This document shows, one piece after another, positions 1 to 8,421 of a stretch of DNA of 64,000 nt. The DNA lies in NCBI GenBank assembly GCA_023415775.1, contig JAEZJM010000025.1:62001-126000 (forward strand). The letters are read 5' to 3'. The DNA comes from Bacillota bacterium (GTDB lineage: Bacteria; Bacillota; Negativicutes; Sporomusales; UBA7701). How positions within the stretch are numbered: the stretch's first letter is position 1; each line of letters starts with the position of its first letter. The position numbers and the translations under genes were made by a program. Below the pieces are notes generated by a model. The model saw nothing but the letters and a program-made list of their open reading frames with translations. It did not search any database and was not told where the DNA came from.

Positions 1-465
1 CGGATTATCGCTATGACGGCTGAGTTCTTCGAGGCTTATCCCCAGCACCGCGGCCATATTCTCCAGGTAGCGCCCTGTGCTGGCGGCGCATTTGTCGTTG
101 GTCTGAAAGTCGACCATCTTGCCCCGGCGCACTTTGATGACCTTGCTGTCCTGCCCCCCCAGGTCGAGCAGGGTGAAATCGGTCAGTCCCGTCTGCCATA
201 CGGCGCCGATGGCGTGAGCTTTAAGCTCGGGGATAACGGTAGCGCCGGCAATGGCCAGCGTGTTGCGGCCATAGCCGGTGGCTACCACCGCCTCGCTCTC
301 CCCAAGGCCGAGGGCGGCGAAGTCGACCGCCATCTCCCCATTTTTGCGCCGACCGTAGTCGCGGTAGAATTCGACCGTCTCCAGAACCTTTTCGGTCATT
401 ATACATCCGTCAGCCATCAACACGATCTTGACGCTGCGGCTGCCGAGATCAATTCCGCACAACAT
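1..465 (-). CDS. 2-hydroxyacyl-CoA dehydratase activase (BadF/BadG/BcrA/BcrD ATPase family), 3' part outside window
   Basis: The N-terminal 155 codons are present and the gene runs off the left edge. The product begins MLCGIDLGSRSVKIVL, the ASKHA phosphate-1 loop, and has DLGGQDSKV near residue 105 and NDKCAASTGRYLE near 130. The cysteine in the last motif normally helps bind the [4Fe-4S] cluster bridging the homodimer. In this family ATP hydrolysis drives one-electron transfer to a dehydratase-like partner. The start lies 5 bases after the stop of the HgdB-like gene, behind GTGAGGACG, so the two are co-transcribed and probably coupled. The pairing implies that this protein reduces the upstream gene product; the final substrate cannot be read from sequence. 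Confidence 0.9.
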   Translation of the reverse strand, partial: MLCGIDLGSRSVKIVLMADGCIMTEKVLETVEFYRDYGRRKNGEMAVDFAALGLGESEAVVATGYGRNTLAIAGATVIPELKAHAIGAVWQTGLTDFTLLDLGGQDSKVIKVRRGKMVDFQTNDKCAASTGRYLENMAAVLGISLEELSRHSDNP

Positions 466-470
466 CGTCC

Positions 471-1448
471 TCACCTCAGCATTTCCAGGAAACTGTCGAG
501 CCGCAGGCGGGTACGGGCGTCCACCTTGCTCGGCTTGTCGCCCTCAATCGTGAGAATGGGCACATCCAGCTTCTCGCGGAAAATCATATCCTCGATCTGA
601 CGGAAACAGAAGCTTTGCACATAATGGATGATCCCGTCGATATTGCGGCGCTCGATCTCGCGCCGGATGTCCTCAATGCGCCCGAAGACGCCGTAGGGGT
701 ATGTATAGAGCCGGTACTGCTCAACGATGTCGTCAGTGTCGAAGGGCATGGCGAACTGGCGCTGCACCTCGTTGTACACGATCCGCGCCCCCATCTTCTC
801 GACATAGTCATAAAGATCGGTCAGGATGGGGGGCACGCCGATAAAGCCGAGACGAACGTCCTCGGCGTATTCGGAGGCGTTTTTGGCGTCGGCCAGGAAA
901 GCGTCCGCCTCCTGTTCGAATACGTCGACGTCGCCGTTGAAATCACTGCAGCTCACCTGGTAGAGATGATTGTGCCAGCCGCTGACCGTCCCCTCCTGCC
1001 AGGTGAGACGGTCGATCTCGGCCACCTTGGCCCTGACGGCGTCGAGGCGGCGTTTGACGGCATTGACTGCGTCCCAATTCGTGCCAAGGCTGGCCGTTAG
1101 CTTCTCCATTTGCAGCTTCAGCAGGTCGTAGTCGCGGTCGAATGGGTACGCGAACGGGATGGTTCTGACGCCGGCCAGCTCGTAGGTCTCCATCAGGGCA
1201 TGGGTGTTGCTGCAGTCCCCCTGCGTGACGGCGATAACCGTGTCGATATCGCCGCCCTGAATGACGACGGAATACAGCCCCTTGATCCAGCCGCAGATAT
1301 TGCGGGGATAGCCCGCTTCCTCCGCGGCTTCAGTCAGCCTGACGGCTTCGGGGTTATTGATGAGTATGTTGTTGAGGTCCACCGGCGTGTGCCCGGCGGC
1401 TAAGACGATCTCCGCCGGTATCGTGGTGGTTATCCCGATTTTAGCCAT
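471..1448 (-). CDS. 2-hydroxyacyl-CoA dehydratase D-component-like protein (HgdB/FldC/YjiM family)
   Basis: 325 residues starting MAKIGITTTIPAEIV. The ATG at 1448 is preceded by GGGGAG; a longer frame to 1532 lacks a ribosome site and has an unnatural N-terminus. Cysteines occur in the family positions NICGWIK, GDCSNTH and QSFCFRQ, expected Fe-S ligands, plus one in QVSCSDF. Only one dehydratase-type subunit is encoded next to the activase. That matches the E. coli YjiM/YjiL arrangement and the double-cubane cluster protein/reductase pairs rather than the three-gene hydroxyacyl-CoA dehydratases. No CoA-transferase is adjacent, so calling it an amino-acid fermentation dehydratase would be overreach. 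Family assignment is firm; the reaction is unknown. Confidence 0.85.
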   Translation of the reverse strand: MAKIGITTTIPAEIVLAAGHTPVDLNNILINNPEAVRLTEAAEEAGYPRNICGWIKGLYSVVIQGGDIDTVIAVTQGDCSNTHALMETYELAGVRTIPFAYPFDRDYDLLKLQMEKLTASLGTNWDAVNAVKRRLDAVRAKVAEIDRLTWQEGTVSGWHNHLYQVSCSDFNGDVDVFEQEADAFLADAKNASEYAEDVRLGFIGVPPILTDLYDYVEKMGARIVYNEVQRQFAMPFDTDDIVEQYRLYTYPYGVFGRIEDIRREIERRNIDGIIHYVQSFCFRQIEDMIFREKLDVPILTIEGDKPSKVDARTRLRLDSFLEMLR

Positions 1449-1479
1449 AACTACTCCCCAATTCTCATGAAACACGCAG

Positions 1480-1657
1480 CGGCCGTTCAAAAGTGCCCAG
1501 ATGCAAGGCGCACCGGATAAGCAGACACACAACGCTTAAGCGTTGATGTGATCGCTTATACCCGAAAGGGTGCGAACGCGCCGCGACGCGTACTTCGGGC
1601 GTACGCTAGCAAGCGCTCTGAGGAGCAACGCCGCAGATGGGGGCTTATCAACGGACG
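1480..1657. repeat. Structured intergenic element bounded by 25-bp imperfect inverted repeats
   Basis: The 213-bp gap between two minus-strand genes holds a left arm (1480-1504, CGGCCGTTCAAAAGTGCCC...) whose reverse complement matches the right arm (1633-1657, GCAGATGGGGGCTTATCAAC...) at about 18 of 25 positions. Inside are a perfect palindrome AACGCTTAAGCGTT (1531-1544) and a GCGTAC/GTACGC hairpin around 1585-1608. No open frame of note fits. The shape suggests a dispersed non-coding repeat (REP/MITE-like) or a structured RNA. Copies elsewhere in the genome cannot be seen from this window. Confidence 0.45.
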
Positions 1658-1661
1658 CCCT

Positions 1662-2327
1662 CTACCCAGCAGCCAATTCACGGGCGGCTTGGGCGTAGTT
1701 TTTGATTATCACGATCGGCGTCCGCTGGCTGGCGTTGCCGAAGGGGTTGTCGATGAGGATCTGGGCGAGGTTGGCCGGGTTGAGGCCGACGGTCACGCCG
1801 AGGATAGCGGCCCTTTTCAGGTCGTTGACATCGGCCACCGCCGCCCCGTGGCAGCCGAACCGCGCCTTGATGGCTTCAGCGACGCCGCTGGGGTTGTCCG
1901 GGCCGTAAACGATGTGCTTGTCAAAAGGCGGCATTGTGCCGGTGACGTCGTCGATGAGGGCGGCCTGTTCGCCGGCCAGCTCGTAGAAGACGCCGTTCCT
2001 GCCGACGAGTTTGGCCATGATACCCATAATCATGGCGAACGTTACCCGCCACTTGCCTTCAGCGTCCATCGCGGCCTGCATGCCGTAGGCGCTTGAAAGG
2101 CTTCCCTTTTGAGGCACAAGGCGGCAGAGAATCTTCGCCAGGAAGCAGATGTCCATATCCTCCGGGCGGACGATGCGACCCTGGGTTATGGCCACGACGC
2201 TTTCGGCCACGGAAACGACGTCGTCGGGACCGATATTGTCGCCCGCGTAAGCGGCGATGGCTTCGACGATATTGTCCTGGGGGGTGAGGATGCGGGTCTT
2301 GACAGGTACCAGTTCAACAATTGCCAT
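1662..2327 (-). CDS. CofE-like protein (coenzyme F420-0:L-glutamate ligase family)
   Basis: 221 residues beginning MAIVELVPVKTRILTPQDN, typical of the CofE fold. The stretch GPDDVVSVAESVVAITQGR is the family's nucleotide/metal-binding region. The ATG follows GGAGGGACAAGCA. True CofE adds glutamates to F420-0 with GTP. No other F420 biosynthesis gene is visible, and such CofE-like proteins occur in Firmicutes not known to make F420, so another gamma-glutamyl-type ligation is possible. It lies upstream of the HgdB-like gene on the same strand, separated by the structured repeat. Family is confident; substrate is not. Confidence 0.8.
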   Translation of the reverse strand: MAIVELVPVKTRILTPQDNIVEAIAAYAGDNIGPDDVVSVAESVVAITQGRIVRPEDMDICFLAKILCRLVPQKGSLSSAYGMQAAMDAEGKWRVTFAMIMGIMAKLVGRNGVFYELAGEQAALIDDVTGTMPPFDKHIVYGPDNPSGVAEAIKARFGCHGAAVADVNDLKRAAILGVTVGLNPANLAQILIDNPFGNASQRTPIVIIKNYAQAARELAAG

Positions 2328-2339
2328 TGCTTGTCCCTC

Positions 2340-2876
2340 CTATGCCCCGGCTACTGCCGGTTTGAGCGCCGCGCCCACTTCGTCGGCCATCATGACGACA
2401 CGCTGCTTGTCGACGTACCATTTGCCGCGGGCGACGACCTGAAAGTATATCTCGACGGGCATGTCAACCATGCCGACGAGAGCCTGCCGGATATCGCCCT
2501 GCTTGGCGGTGAAAGCGACCGTGACAATTACCGCGTTGCCGTCGGTCTTGGGAACGATGAGCGCCTCAAAATAGCCGTCGCTACGGCGCCGCGTCTCCAG
2601 TTCCAGCCGCGAGGAAACTTCCACGGCGTCGAACTGCTCCTGGGGCAACAGGTGGCGGGTAAAACAGTCCATAATCGTGCCGTCCTGCGTCCCTTTGTTG
2701 ACGAATGGCACGTTACTGGAAAAAACGGCCCGGTTGCCGCTCAGTTCCTCAAGTTTGAAGTCGGTGCGCTGGTCGACGAGAAACTCGAACTCGGCGTCGC
2801 CCTGGCGGGCAATGAAAAGCCATACCGCGACCGCCAGCGCGACGGCCGCCACTACTAATAACAGCAATAATTCCAC
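2340..2876 (-). CDS. Membrane-anchored protein of unknown function
   Basis: 178 residues starting at GTG (2876) behind GAGGAAGATGCTAG. Residues 2-23 form one hydrophobic helix, followed by a soluble domain of about 150 residues with alternating beta-type segments and no recognised motif. The topology suggests a single N-terminal anchor with the domain outside the cytoplasm. The stop is 12 bases before the CofE-like start, so it is probably in the same transcript, which starts at or before murI. Not recognised as a named family. Confidence 0.6.
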   Translation of the reverse strand: MELLLLLVVAAVALAVAVWLFIARQGDAEFEFLVDQRTDFKLEELSGNRAVFSSNVPFVNKGTQDGTIMDCFTRHLLPQEQFDAVEVSSRLELETRRRSDGYFEALIVPKTDGNAVIVTVAFTAKQGDIRQALVGMVDMPVEIYFQVVARGKWYVDKQRVVMMADEVGAALKPAVAGA

Positions 2877-2909
2877 CTAGCATCTTCCTCTCTTACCACA
2901 GGATATACG

Positions 2910-3722
2910 TTAGGGATGGGCGTAATCCTGCAAATTGACATATTCGAACGCCGCCAGCCGGTCGCCGATGACGTTTTCCGCCAATCGCTCGGCCCGATTG
3001 AGCCCGCCGGAAAAGCACAGGCGGACGGAGCCGCGGCCGGAGCCGGCCAGCGAGTCTTGTTTGACGAGACAACGGCGGGCATCCATCGCCGTCTCGCAGG
3101 CCGGATCGACGAGTTCCACCGCCGGACCCATGACCCGGCGAATAAGGGGGCTGATGAACGGGTAATGCGTGCAGCCGAGGATGAGGGTGTCGACCTGTTC
3201 TTCCTTGAGCGGCACAAGGTACTCCAGCGCGGCTTCCTCGATCGGGGCGCCGGCAAGCACGCCCTGCTCTATGCATGGCACGAATTTGGGGCACGCCTGG
3301 GGGTAAACTGTAACGTCCGGGTCGAGGTTTTTCAGCGCCTTGCCGTGTTTACCGCTGGCGACGGTGGCCTGGGTGGCAATGACGCCGATATGCTTGTTGC
3401 GGGTCGCCTTGAGCGCCACCCGTGCGCCGGTGTTCATGCCCACCAGCGGGAACGGATAATGGCGGCGGGCTTCCTCCAGGCCGAGAGCCGTCATGGTGTT
3501 GCAGGCGAAAACGGCCATCTTTACCCGCTGGTCGGCAAAAAAGCTCAGGATCTGGTGCATGAAGCCCAGGATCTGGGCCGGTGGCCGCGAACCGTAGGGC
3601 GCTCTGGCGGTGTCGCCGAAATAGATGTAGTTCTCCTCCGGCATGAGCCAGGTTAGTTCTTTGATTACTGTCAGGCCGCCGATGCCCGAGTCGAATACCC
3701 CAATGGCAGCTTCGTCGTTCAT
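2910..3722 (-). CDS. murI: Glutamate racemase
   Basis: 270 residues, normal length. It interconverts L- and D-glutamate for peptidoglycan synthesis in the cytoplasm. DSGIGG is at 11-16, the first catalytic cysteine lies in FACNTM (C74) and the second in LGCTHYP near 185. YIYFGDTARAPYG is also a family hallmark. The ATG at 3722 follows GGAGGAGGTGGC. The neighbouring minus-strand genes are not cell-wall genes, so the cluster is of mixed function. Confidence 0.97.
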   Translation of the reverse strand: MNDEAAIGVFDSGIGGLTVIKELTWLMPEENYIYFGDTARAPYGSRPPAQILGFMHQILSFFADQRVKMAVFACNTMTALGLEEARRHYPFPLVGMNTGARVALKATRNKHIGVIATQATVASGKHGKALKNLDPDVTVYPQACPKFVPCIEQGVLAGAPIEEAALEYLVPLKEEQVDTLILGCTHYPFISPLIRRVMGPAVELVDPACETAMDARRCLVKQDSLAGSGRGSVRLCFSGGLNRAERLAENVIGDRLAAFEYVNLQDYAHP

Positions 3723-3812
3723 GGCGCCACCTCCTCCAGGTTATTATCGGCTGGGCGCCATTTATCTTATGCGGCATCAGCACCGTAGCTAAACGCGTCG
3801 GCAAACAGGCTA

Positions 3813-4229
3813 CTACTGTTTTCTTTCCGCCGTAAACATCGCTTGCAGGCGGTCGTAGTATTCCCCCGGCAGGCGAATGATCTTGCCCGCCCCATCGGTG
3901 AAGGCATTCTGGGTGCGTCCGGTGGCGAGCAGCACACCGTCCGCCTCACGCACGACCCGGTAGGTGAACACCATCTTTACCTTCGAAAGCTCCTCCATGG
4001 TCGTCTCGATCGCCAGGCAGTCGTCGAAACGGGCTGATGCCCGGTAAGCGCAGCTGACATCGGTGATCGGAAAGAGGATGCCGGCGGCCATCAGTTCCAG
4101 AAGATAAACCCCCGCCTGCTTGAGATACTCCACCCGCCCCATCTCGAACCACCGGAAATAGTTGGCGTGGTGGACGACGCCCATCATGTCAGTCTCGACG
4201 AACCTTACCCTGTCTCTTACCGTCACCAT
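3813..4229 (-). CDS. Acyl-CoA thioesterase, 4-hydroxybenzoyl-CoA thioesterase/YbgC/FadM-like hotdog fold
   Basis: 138 residues beginning MVTVRDRVRFVETDMMGVVHH. The catalytic aspartate lies in ETDMMGVVHHANYFRWFE, the signature of the tetrameric hotdog thioesterases that hydrolyse acyl- or aroyl-CoA. A frame extending to 4313 overlaps the upstream DUF3842 gene and adds residues foreign to the family, so the ATG at 4229, one base after that gene's stop, is preferred; translational coupling is likely. Acyl chain preference cannot be told. Confidence 0.85.
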   Translation of the reverse strand: MVTVRDRVRFVETDMMGVVHHANYFRWFEMGRVEYLKQAGVYLLELMAAGILFPITDVSCAYRASARFDDCLAIETTMEELSKVKMVFTYRVVREADGVLLATGRTQNAFTDGAGKIIRLPGEYYDRLQAMFTAERKQ

Positions 4230-4230
4230 G

Positions 4231-4656
4231 TCAGCAGCCTTCCTTCTCGCGAACCAGCACGGCGATACGGTTGACGGCGTCCTTGATAACGGTCCCCAAC
4301 GGCCGGCTTTCAAGGCCGACGATCTCGAAATGGCTCTGGTTTACCGGCAGCAGCACCTTGTGGGCGTCGCAGCCGGCGACAACCTCGGCGATTCGCGGCG
4401 TTATCTCGCCCATCATGGCGTTGGCGATGACGATACCGATCGGGCCGGCGACGATTGCCGTCTTCGGCAGCGACACCACGACGGCATTTTCGCCGGTGGC
4501 GCCGCGGGTCGCGCCGGCGCGCACCATGTTGCTGGTGGCGAGGGCGTTTGTACCTAGGGCTATGACTTCTGCCTTATTCCCGAGATGGGCCGTCAGTTGG
4601 GTTATCAGCTGCGCTCCCAGGCCTCCGCCCATACCGTCTACTACGGCGATTATCAT
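4231..4656 (-). CDS. DUF3842 family protein
   Basis: 141 residues starting MIIAVVDGMGGGLGAQLI, a Gly-rich loop after a first beta strand that resembles a nucleotide-binding Rossmann start. The middle (AGATRGATGENAVVV...) and the LLPVNQSHFEIVGLE region are typical of DUF3842, a family of unknown function found in Firmicutes. It precedes the thioesterase by one base. No catalytic assignment can be made. Confidence 0.75.
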   Translation of the reverse strand: MIIAVVDGMGGGLGAQLITQLTAHLGNKAEVIALGTNALATSNMVRAGATRGATGENAVVVSLPKTAIVAGPIGIVIANAMMGEITPRIAEVVAGCDAHKVLLPVNQSHFEIVGLESRPLGTVIKDAVNRIAVLVREKEGC

Positions 4657-4691
4657 GCAAAATCACCTTCTTTTATATAGATTGATTATCC

Positions 4692-6050
4692 TCATAACTC
4701 ACCGCTGCGAATTATCTTATGGGCGATGTTGACGCAGCCGGTCTCCTTGACGAAAAAGGCCGCCACTGTCGCCACCGCCAGCAAGCCTGCGCACAGCCAG
4801 AACGCAAGCTGGAACGCCTCCAGGGGGTATACTTTTACCCCCTGCTCGTAGGCTCCCTGCCAGCCAAAGTCGAGCACCAGTCCGAACAACGGCTGAACGA
4901 GCGCCGCCCCGAGGAAGGGGCCGGCGTTGACCAGGCCGGTGGCGATACCGGTCATGCGCGGCGGATTGACCTCCTTGGCGCAGGCCAAGGTAAGCGTCAT
5001 CCCCGCTCCGCCGACTCCCAGGATCACGCACAGGGGATAGAGAGCAACAGCCGGCGGCTTGCCGCCGTCCCAGACGGTAAACAGCAGCCAAACGCCCAGG
5101 AACAACATCATGTTAAAGGCGAACGGCCAGCGGCGCGAGCAGAAGCGGTCGGATAGATACCCTACGACCGGCCCCGTCAACATATAGCCGGCCGAAACCG
5201 CGACCATGTGGCTGGCCGCCTCGACCCGCGTCAGGCCATGGATCTGCATGAGGTAAGGCACGCCCCAGATGCCGGCAAAGGTGGTGAAAACGCCGTAGGC
5301 AGCCGTCGCGGCAACGAAGGGTGGCCAGGTATACCAGTTGGCGATGACAGTGCGGAGACTATCCCTGACATTGCTTTTCTCGCCGGCGTCGACGGCCGGC
5401 AATACCCCTTCGGCCGCCTCGATCTCTTCAATCGACGGCCAGCCGAGGGCCTGCGGGCGGTCGCGCACCACCAGCCAGCAGTAGGCCGCCACTATAAGGG
5501 TAATAGCTGCTATTATTGAGAATGATGCCCGCCAGCCGGCATTTTCAACCATCATCGCCAGCGGCGCGGCCGCAAGGGCGAAGCCGAAATTGCCGATGAA
5601 AGACGACAGGCCGCACATCATGCCGAATTCCCGACTACGGAACCAGGTGGCGTAGAATTTTACGATGTTTATGTAGATGAGCGCCACGCCGGCCGCGGTG
5701 AGGAACCGGCCTGCGAACAGCCACGCCAGATTGGGCGCCCAGCCGAACATCACCGTGCCGGCGGCGGTCACCAGCAGTGCGGCGACGATCATGCGGCGCG
5801 GTCCCCAAGTATCGGCGGTCACACCGGCCGGGATCTGGAGCGCGGCGTATGTATAGAAATAAATCGAAGACAGCAGTCCCAGTTCGGCGGCGTGCGTAAG
5901 GCCGAAATCGCGAGCAACATCCTCCGCGACCACCCCCATGGCGAAGCGGTGAAAGTGGGAAAATATAAAGGCGCACGCCAGCGGTACCATGATCAGCCAG
6001 CGCCGTTTCTCAACGAGGCGGACCAGCCCCGCCCAGGAATTTGTTTCCAT
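4692..6050 (-). CDS. Major facilitator superfamily transporter
   Basis: 452 residues with about 12 hydrophobic segments. The A-loop motif lies around DTWGPRRM and its second-half counterpart at DRFCSRRWPF. The overall pattern (AGRFLTAAGVALIYINIVKFYATWF) fits MFS carriers of the anion/sugar-phosphate type, and importer versus exporter cannot be decided. The ATG at 6050 lies just after the terminator of the tRNA-Arg gene, so this is probably the first gene of the minus-strand cluster running to the left edge. Substrate unknown. Confidence 0.85.
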   Translation of the reverse strand: METNSWAGLVRLVEKRRWLIMVPLACAFIFSHFHRFAMGVVAEDVARDFGLTHAAELGLLSSIYFYTYAALQIPAGVTADTWGPRRMIVAALLVTAAGTVMFGWAPNLAWLFAGRFLTAAGVALIYINIVKFYATWFRSREFGMMCGLSSFIGNFGFALAAAPLAMMVENAGWRASFSIIAAITLIVAAYCWLVVRDRPQALGWPSIEEIEAAEGVLPAVDAGEKSNVRDSLRTVIANWYTWPPFVAATAAYGVFTTFAGIWGVPYLMQIHGLTRVEAASHMVAVSAGYMLTGPVVGYLSDRFCSRRWPFAFNMMLFLGVWLLFTVWDGGKPPAVALYPLCVILGVGGAGMTLTLACAKEVNPPRMTGIATGLVNAGPFLGAALVQPLFGLVLDFGWQGAYEQGVKVYPLEAFQLAFWLCAGLLAVATVAAFFVKETGCVNIAHKIIRSGEL

Positions 6051-6062
6051 ATCAGACCCCTA

Positions 6063-6088
6063 TAAAAAAAGCACGCCGTCAGGCATGC
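6063..6088 (-). terminator. Terminator of tRNA-Arg gene
   Basis: On the minus strand the stem GCATGCC/GGCGTGC is followed by a run of seven Ts. It lies 14 bases after the tRNA-Arg CCA end and just before the MFS start codon. Confidence 0.75.
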
Positions 6089-6101
6089 AAGGTATCGTTT
6101 C

Positions 6102-6176
<75 letters not shown>

Positions 6177-6259
6177 GTTTATCGTTGTGCGACAGATAGT
6201 ATTATAACACACCGCCGACCCTATGTCTAATGAAACAGGACAACTTTTTTTGCCAGTTA

Positions 6260-6646
6260 TTACTTGGGTACGGCCGGCGTCTCGCAGTAGGGGCAGGTCT
6301 TCCAGTCCCTTCTGAGCTCCTGGCCGCATTTCTCGCACTTCGGTTTCAAGGTATATCCGCAGTACGGACAGGTCTTGAAGTCCTCCTTGACCTTGCCGCC
6401 GCACATCGGGCAGTGCATCGTCTCCTCCGCCGGCACGGCGTCGATGTCGATAACCTCGGCCGGACGTTTCGCGGACTTCGGCTTGCGGCCGAATACGAGG
6501 TAGAGCGGGAGGAAAAGGATCATAAAAGCGAAAGTGCCCAGCGTCCACATTAGGGATGTGCCCGTTTCGTTACCGAGACGGCGCGAGTCGTTAAATACCC
6601 AGTAAGCGGCAAAGGCGGCGATAAGCAAACTGATCGTCATCCACAT
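6260..6646 (-). CDS. Two-helix membrane protein with double zinc ribbon
   Basis: 128 residues from the ATG at 6646, placed 7 bases after GGGGGAG; the frame opens at 6664 without a ribosome site. Two transmembrane helices lie near 3-15 and 31-53. They are followed by a cytoplasmic tail with CPMCGGKV...CPYCG and CEKCGQEL...CPYC, four CxxC knuckles making two zinc ribbons. Such proteins are common in Firmicutes without assigned function; a scaffold or sensing role is a guess. Confidence 0.75.
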   Translation of the reverse strand: MWMTISLLIAAFAAYWVFNDSRRLGNETGTSLMWTLGTFAFMILFLPLYLVFGRKPKSAKRPAEVIDIDAVPAEETMHCPMCGGKVKEDFKTCPYCGYTLKPKCEKCGQELRRDWKTCPYCETPAVPK

Positions 6647-6718
6647 ACGATGTCTCCCCCTCATGTGAAGGCAAAATGTCTTCTTCGATTATAGCATCCC
6701 GGCAGCCACACAGGCAAT

Positions 6719-6745
6719 ATAAAAGCCACGCCCGGAGGCGCGGCT
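6719..6745 (-). terminator. Terminator downstream of the 6762-6857 small ORF
   Basis: Minus-strand stem AGCCGCGCC / GGCGTGGCT with a TCCG loop, followed by TTTTAT. It begins 16 bases past the stop of the small ORF, and no other minus-strand gene lies upstream of it. Confidence 0.7.
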
Positions 6746-6761
6746 CATATTCGTCCCACGG

Positions 6762-6857
6762 TCATGGCACGGCGGTCCAGAAAAGCAACGACAGAATCAA
6801 AGCGGTGCCGATACTTTGCAACAGCAGTCTGCCGATATCGCCGAATGTCGCTTTCAC
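6762..6857 (-). CDS. Probable 31-residue membrane miniprotein
   Basis: A GTG start at 6857 follows AAAGGGTGGTGAAAGA. The product runs VKATFGDIGRLLLQSIGTAL and continues ILSLLFWTAVP: a short polar head, an amphipathic stretch and one hydrophobic helix. It is the only coding possibility on the minus strand between the divergent Fsr-like gene (7003) and a strong terminator (6719-6745), which implies a dedicated short transcript. It could instead be a small RNA with a chance frame. No homologue recognised. Confidence 0.45.
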   Translation of the reverse strand: MKATFGDIGRLLLQSIGTALILSLLFWTAVP

Positions 6858-7002
6858 TCTTTCACCACCCTTTCCGCCGACGGCATTTTTATTTTAGCAG
6901 AATATACAGATAATTTCAACAGTTTTATTGTTATTTCCCGGCGCTGGCAAGCTCGTAGCCGCTGTAGTATATTAATACTGTACGCAATAAGGAGTTGAAC
7001 AA

Positions 7003-8199
7003 ATGTCCGAAAAAACCGCTAAAGAAACTGTCCTGACACTGCCGCTGATTCTCCTGGCCATCAGCCACGCCGTCACCGACCTCAGCCAGGGAGCGCTGCC
7101 CGTACTGCTGCCCTTCCTCAAAAACGCTTTCGACCTGACGTACGCCCAGGTAGGCATGATCGTGCTGGCTCAAAATATCACTTCGTCTGTGATCCAGCCT
7201 GCCTTCGGCTATGTCGCCGATCGCCTCTCCCTGCCGTGGCTTATCCCGGCGGGCGTCCTGCTGTCGGGGATCGGCATCGCCGTTACCGGCCTCGTCGGTT
7301 CCTACGCTACCCTGCTGGCGATCGTCATCGTCACCGGGATGGGGGTAGCCGCCTTCCACCCGCAGGGCTCGAAGAGCGCCCACTTCGTAAGCGCCAGCAG
7401 CCGGCGCGGCCAGAGCATGGCGGTATTTTCCGTCGGCGGCAACCTCGGCATGGCCCTGGGAACAATCTTCATGGGCCTACTTCTTACCCTGCCCGGAGCG
7501 ATGGTCAACACCCCTTGGTTTCTCCTGCCGACTGGCATCACCGCGGCGCTTGTCTGGCTGAACCTGCCCCGCATCTCCCCTCCGCCCCAGACCGCCGCCG
7601 GCCAAAAAAGCCGCGCCAAAGCCCGACTGCCAGTATTCCTGCTCACCGTTCTCCTGGCCTTTATCCTCGTCCGCACCACAATCCAGGCCGGGCTTACCAC
7701 CTTTATCCCTCTTTATTATGTGAATTATCTTGGCGGCAGCGCCGTCTACGCCGGCTACCTGCTGTCCGCCTTCCTGATGGCAGGCGTAGTCGGCACCTTT
7801 GTCGGCGGCACGCTCAGCGACAAGTTCGGCCGTAAGACGTTGATCGTCGGCTCGATGCTTATATCCTGGCCGCTGCTCGCCCTGTTTCAGTTCACAACCG
7901 GCTTGATGACGGTAGTGCTTGTGGCCGCGGTCGGCTTTACCCTTATCGCGAGCTTCTCGCCCCTCCTGGTGCTCGCCCAGGAAATAATGCCCGGCTACGA
8001 GGCGATGGCCGCCGGCCTCACGATTGGCTTCAGCATCGGCCTTGGCGGCATCGGCGTCACGGTGCTCGGCTACATAGCCGACCACTTCGGCATCCCCAGC
8101 GTCTTCACCGTCATTTCCGTCTTGCCGGCAGGCACCATTGGTCTCGCTATGCTGCTTCCCGGCGGCTGGTTCAAGCGAGACAACCCGTCAGCATCCTGA
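7003..8199 (+). CDS. MFS efflux transporter, fosmidomycin-resistance (Fsr) type
   Basis: 398 residues, 12 predicted helices. The start LPLILLAISHAVTDLSQGAL, and VAAFHPQGSKSAHFVS in the loop after helix 4, match the Fsr subfamily of proton-driven drug exporters. The motif A-like loop DKFGRKTL lies between helices 8 and 9. The ATG at 7003 follows AAGGAG. The gene is monocistronic and ends in a strong hairpin. Physiological substrate unknown; the Fsr name describes family only. Confidence 0.85.
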   Translation: MSEKTAKETVLTLPLILLAISHAVTDLSQGALPVLLPFLKNAFDLTYAQVGMIVLAQNITSSVIQPAFGYVADRLSLPWLIPAGVLLSGIGIAVTGLVGSYATLLAIVIVTGMGVAAFHPQGSKSAHFVSASSRRGQSMAVFSVGGNLGMALGTIFMGLLLTLPGAMVNTPWFLLPTGITAALVWLNLPRISPPPQTAAGQKSRAKARLPVFLLTVLLAFILVRTTIQAGLTTFIPLYYVNYLGGSAVYAGYLLSAFLMAGVVGTFVGGTLSDKFGRKTLIVGSMLISWPLLALFQFTTGLMTVVLVAAVGFTLIASFSPLLVLAQEIMPGYEAMAAGLTIGFSIGLGGIGVTVLGYIADHFGIPSVFTVISVLPAGTIGLAMLLPGGWFKRDNPSAS

Positions 8200-8213
8200 T
8201 AAACTGATAGAAA

Positions 8214-8247
8214 AAAGGAGACCCATCCGCACGGATGGGTCTCCTTT
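8214..8247. terminator. Terminator after the Fsr-like gene
   Basis: A 16-bp perfect stem AAAGGAGACCCATCCG / CGGATGGGTCTCCTTT with a CA loop begins 14 bases after the stop. The A/T ends allow function in both directions. Confidence 0.8.
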
Positions 8248-8421
8248 GGGAGCGGTAGGTTCTCCACTGTCATGAAGCCGACCATGCCCAACGCCCGGAG
8301 GACGATAAAAGCCGCCAAAATTATTTTTAACCTGTCCGCAGCCATGAGGTCCACCCCGAAAGGGTATTATCCCCCGAATGCAGAATTTATCCATTATCTA
8401 TTTTTCAAAGGAGGAAGCTTC

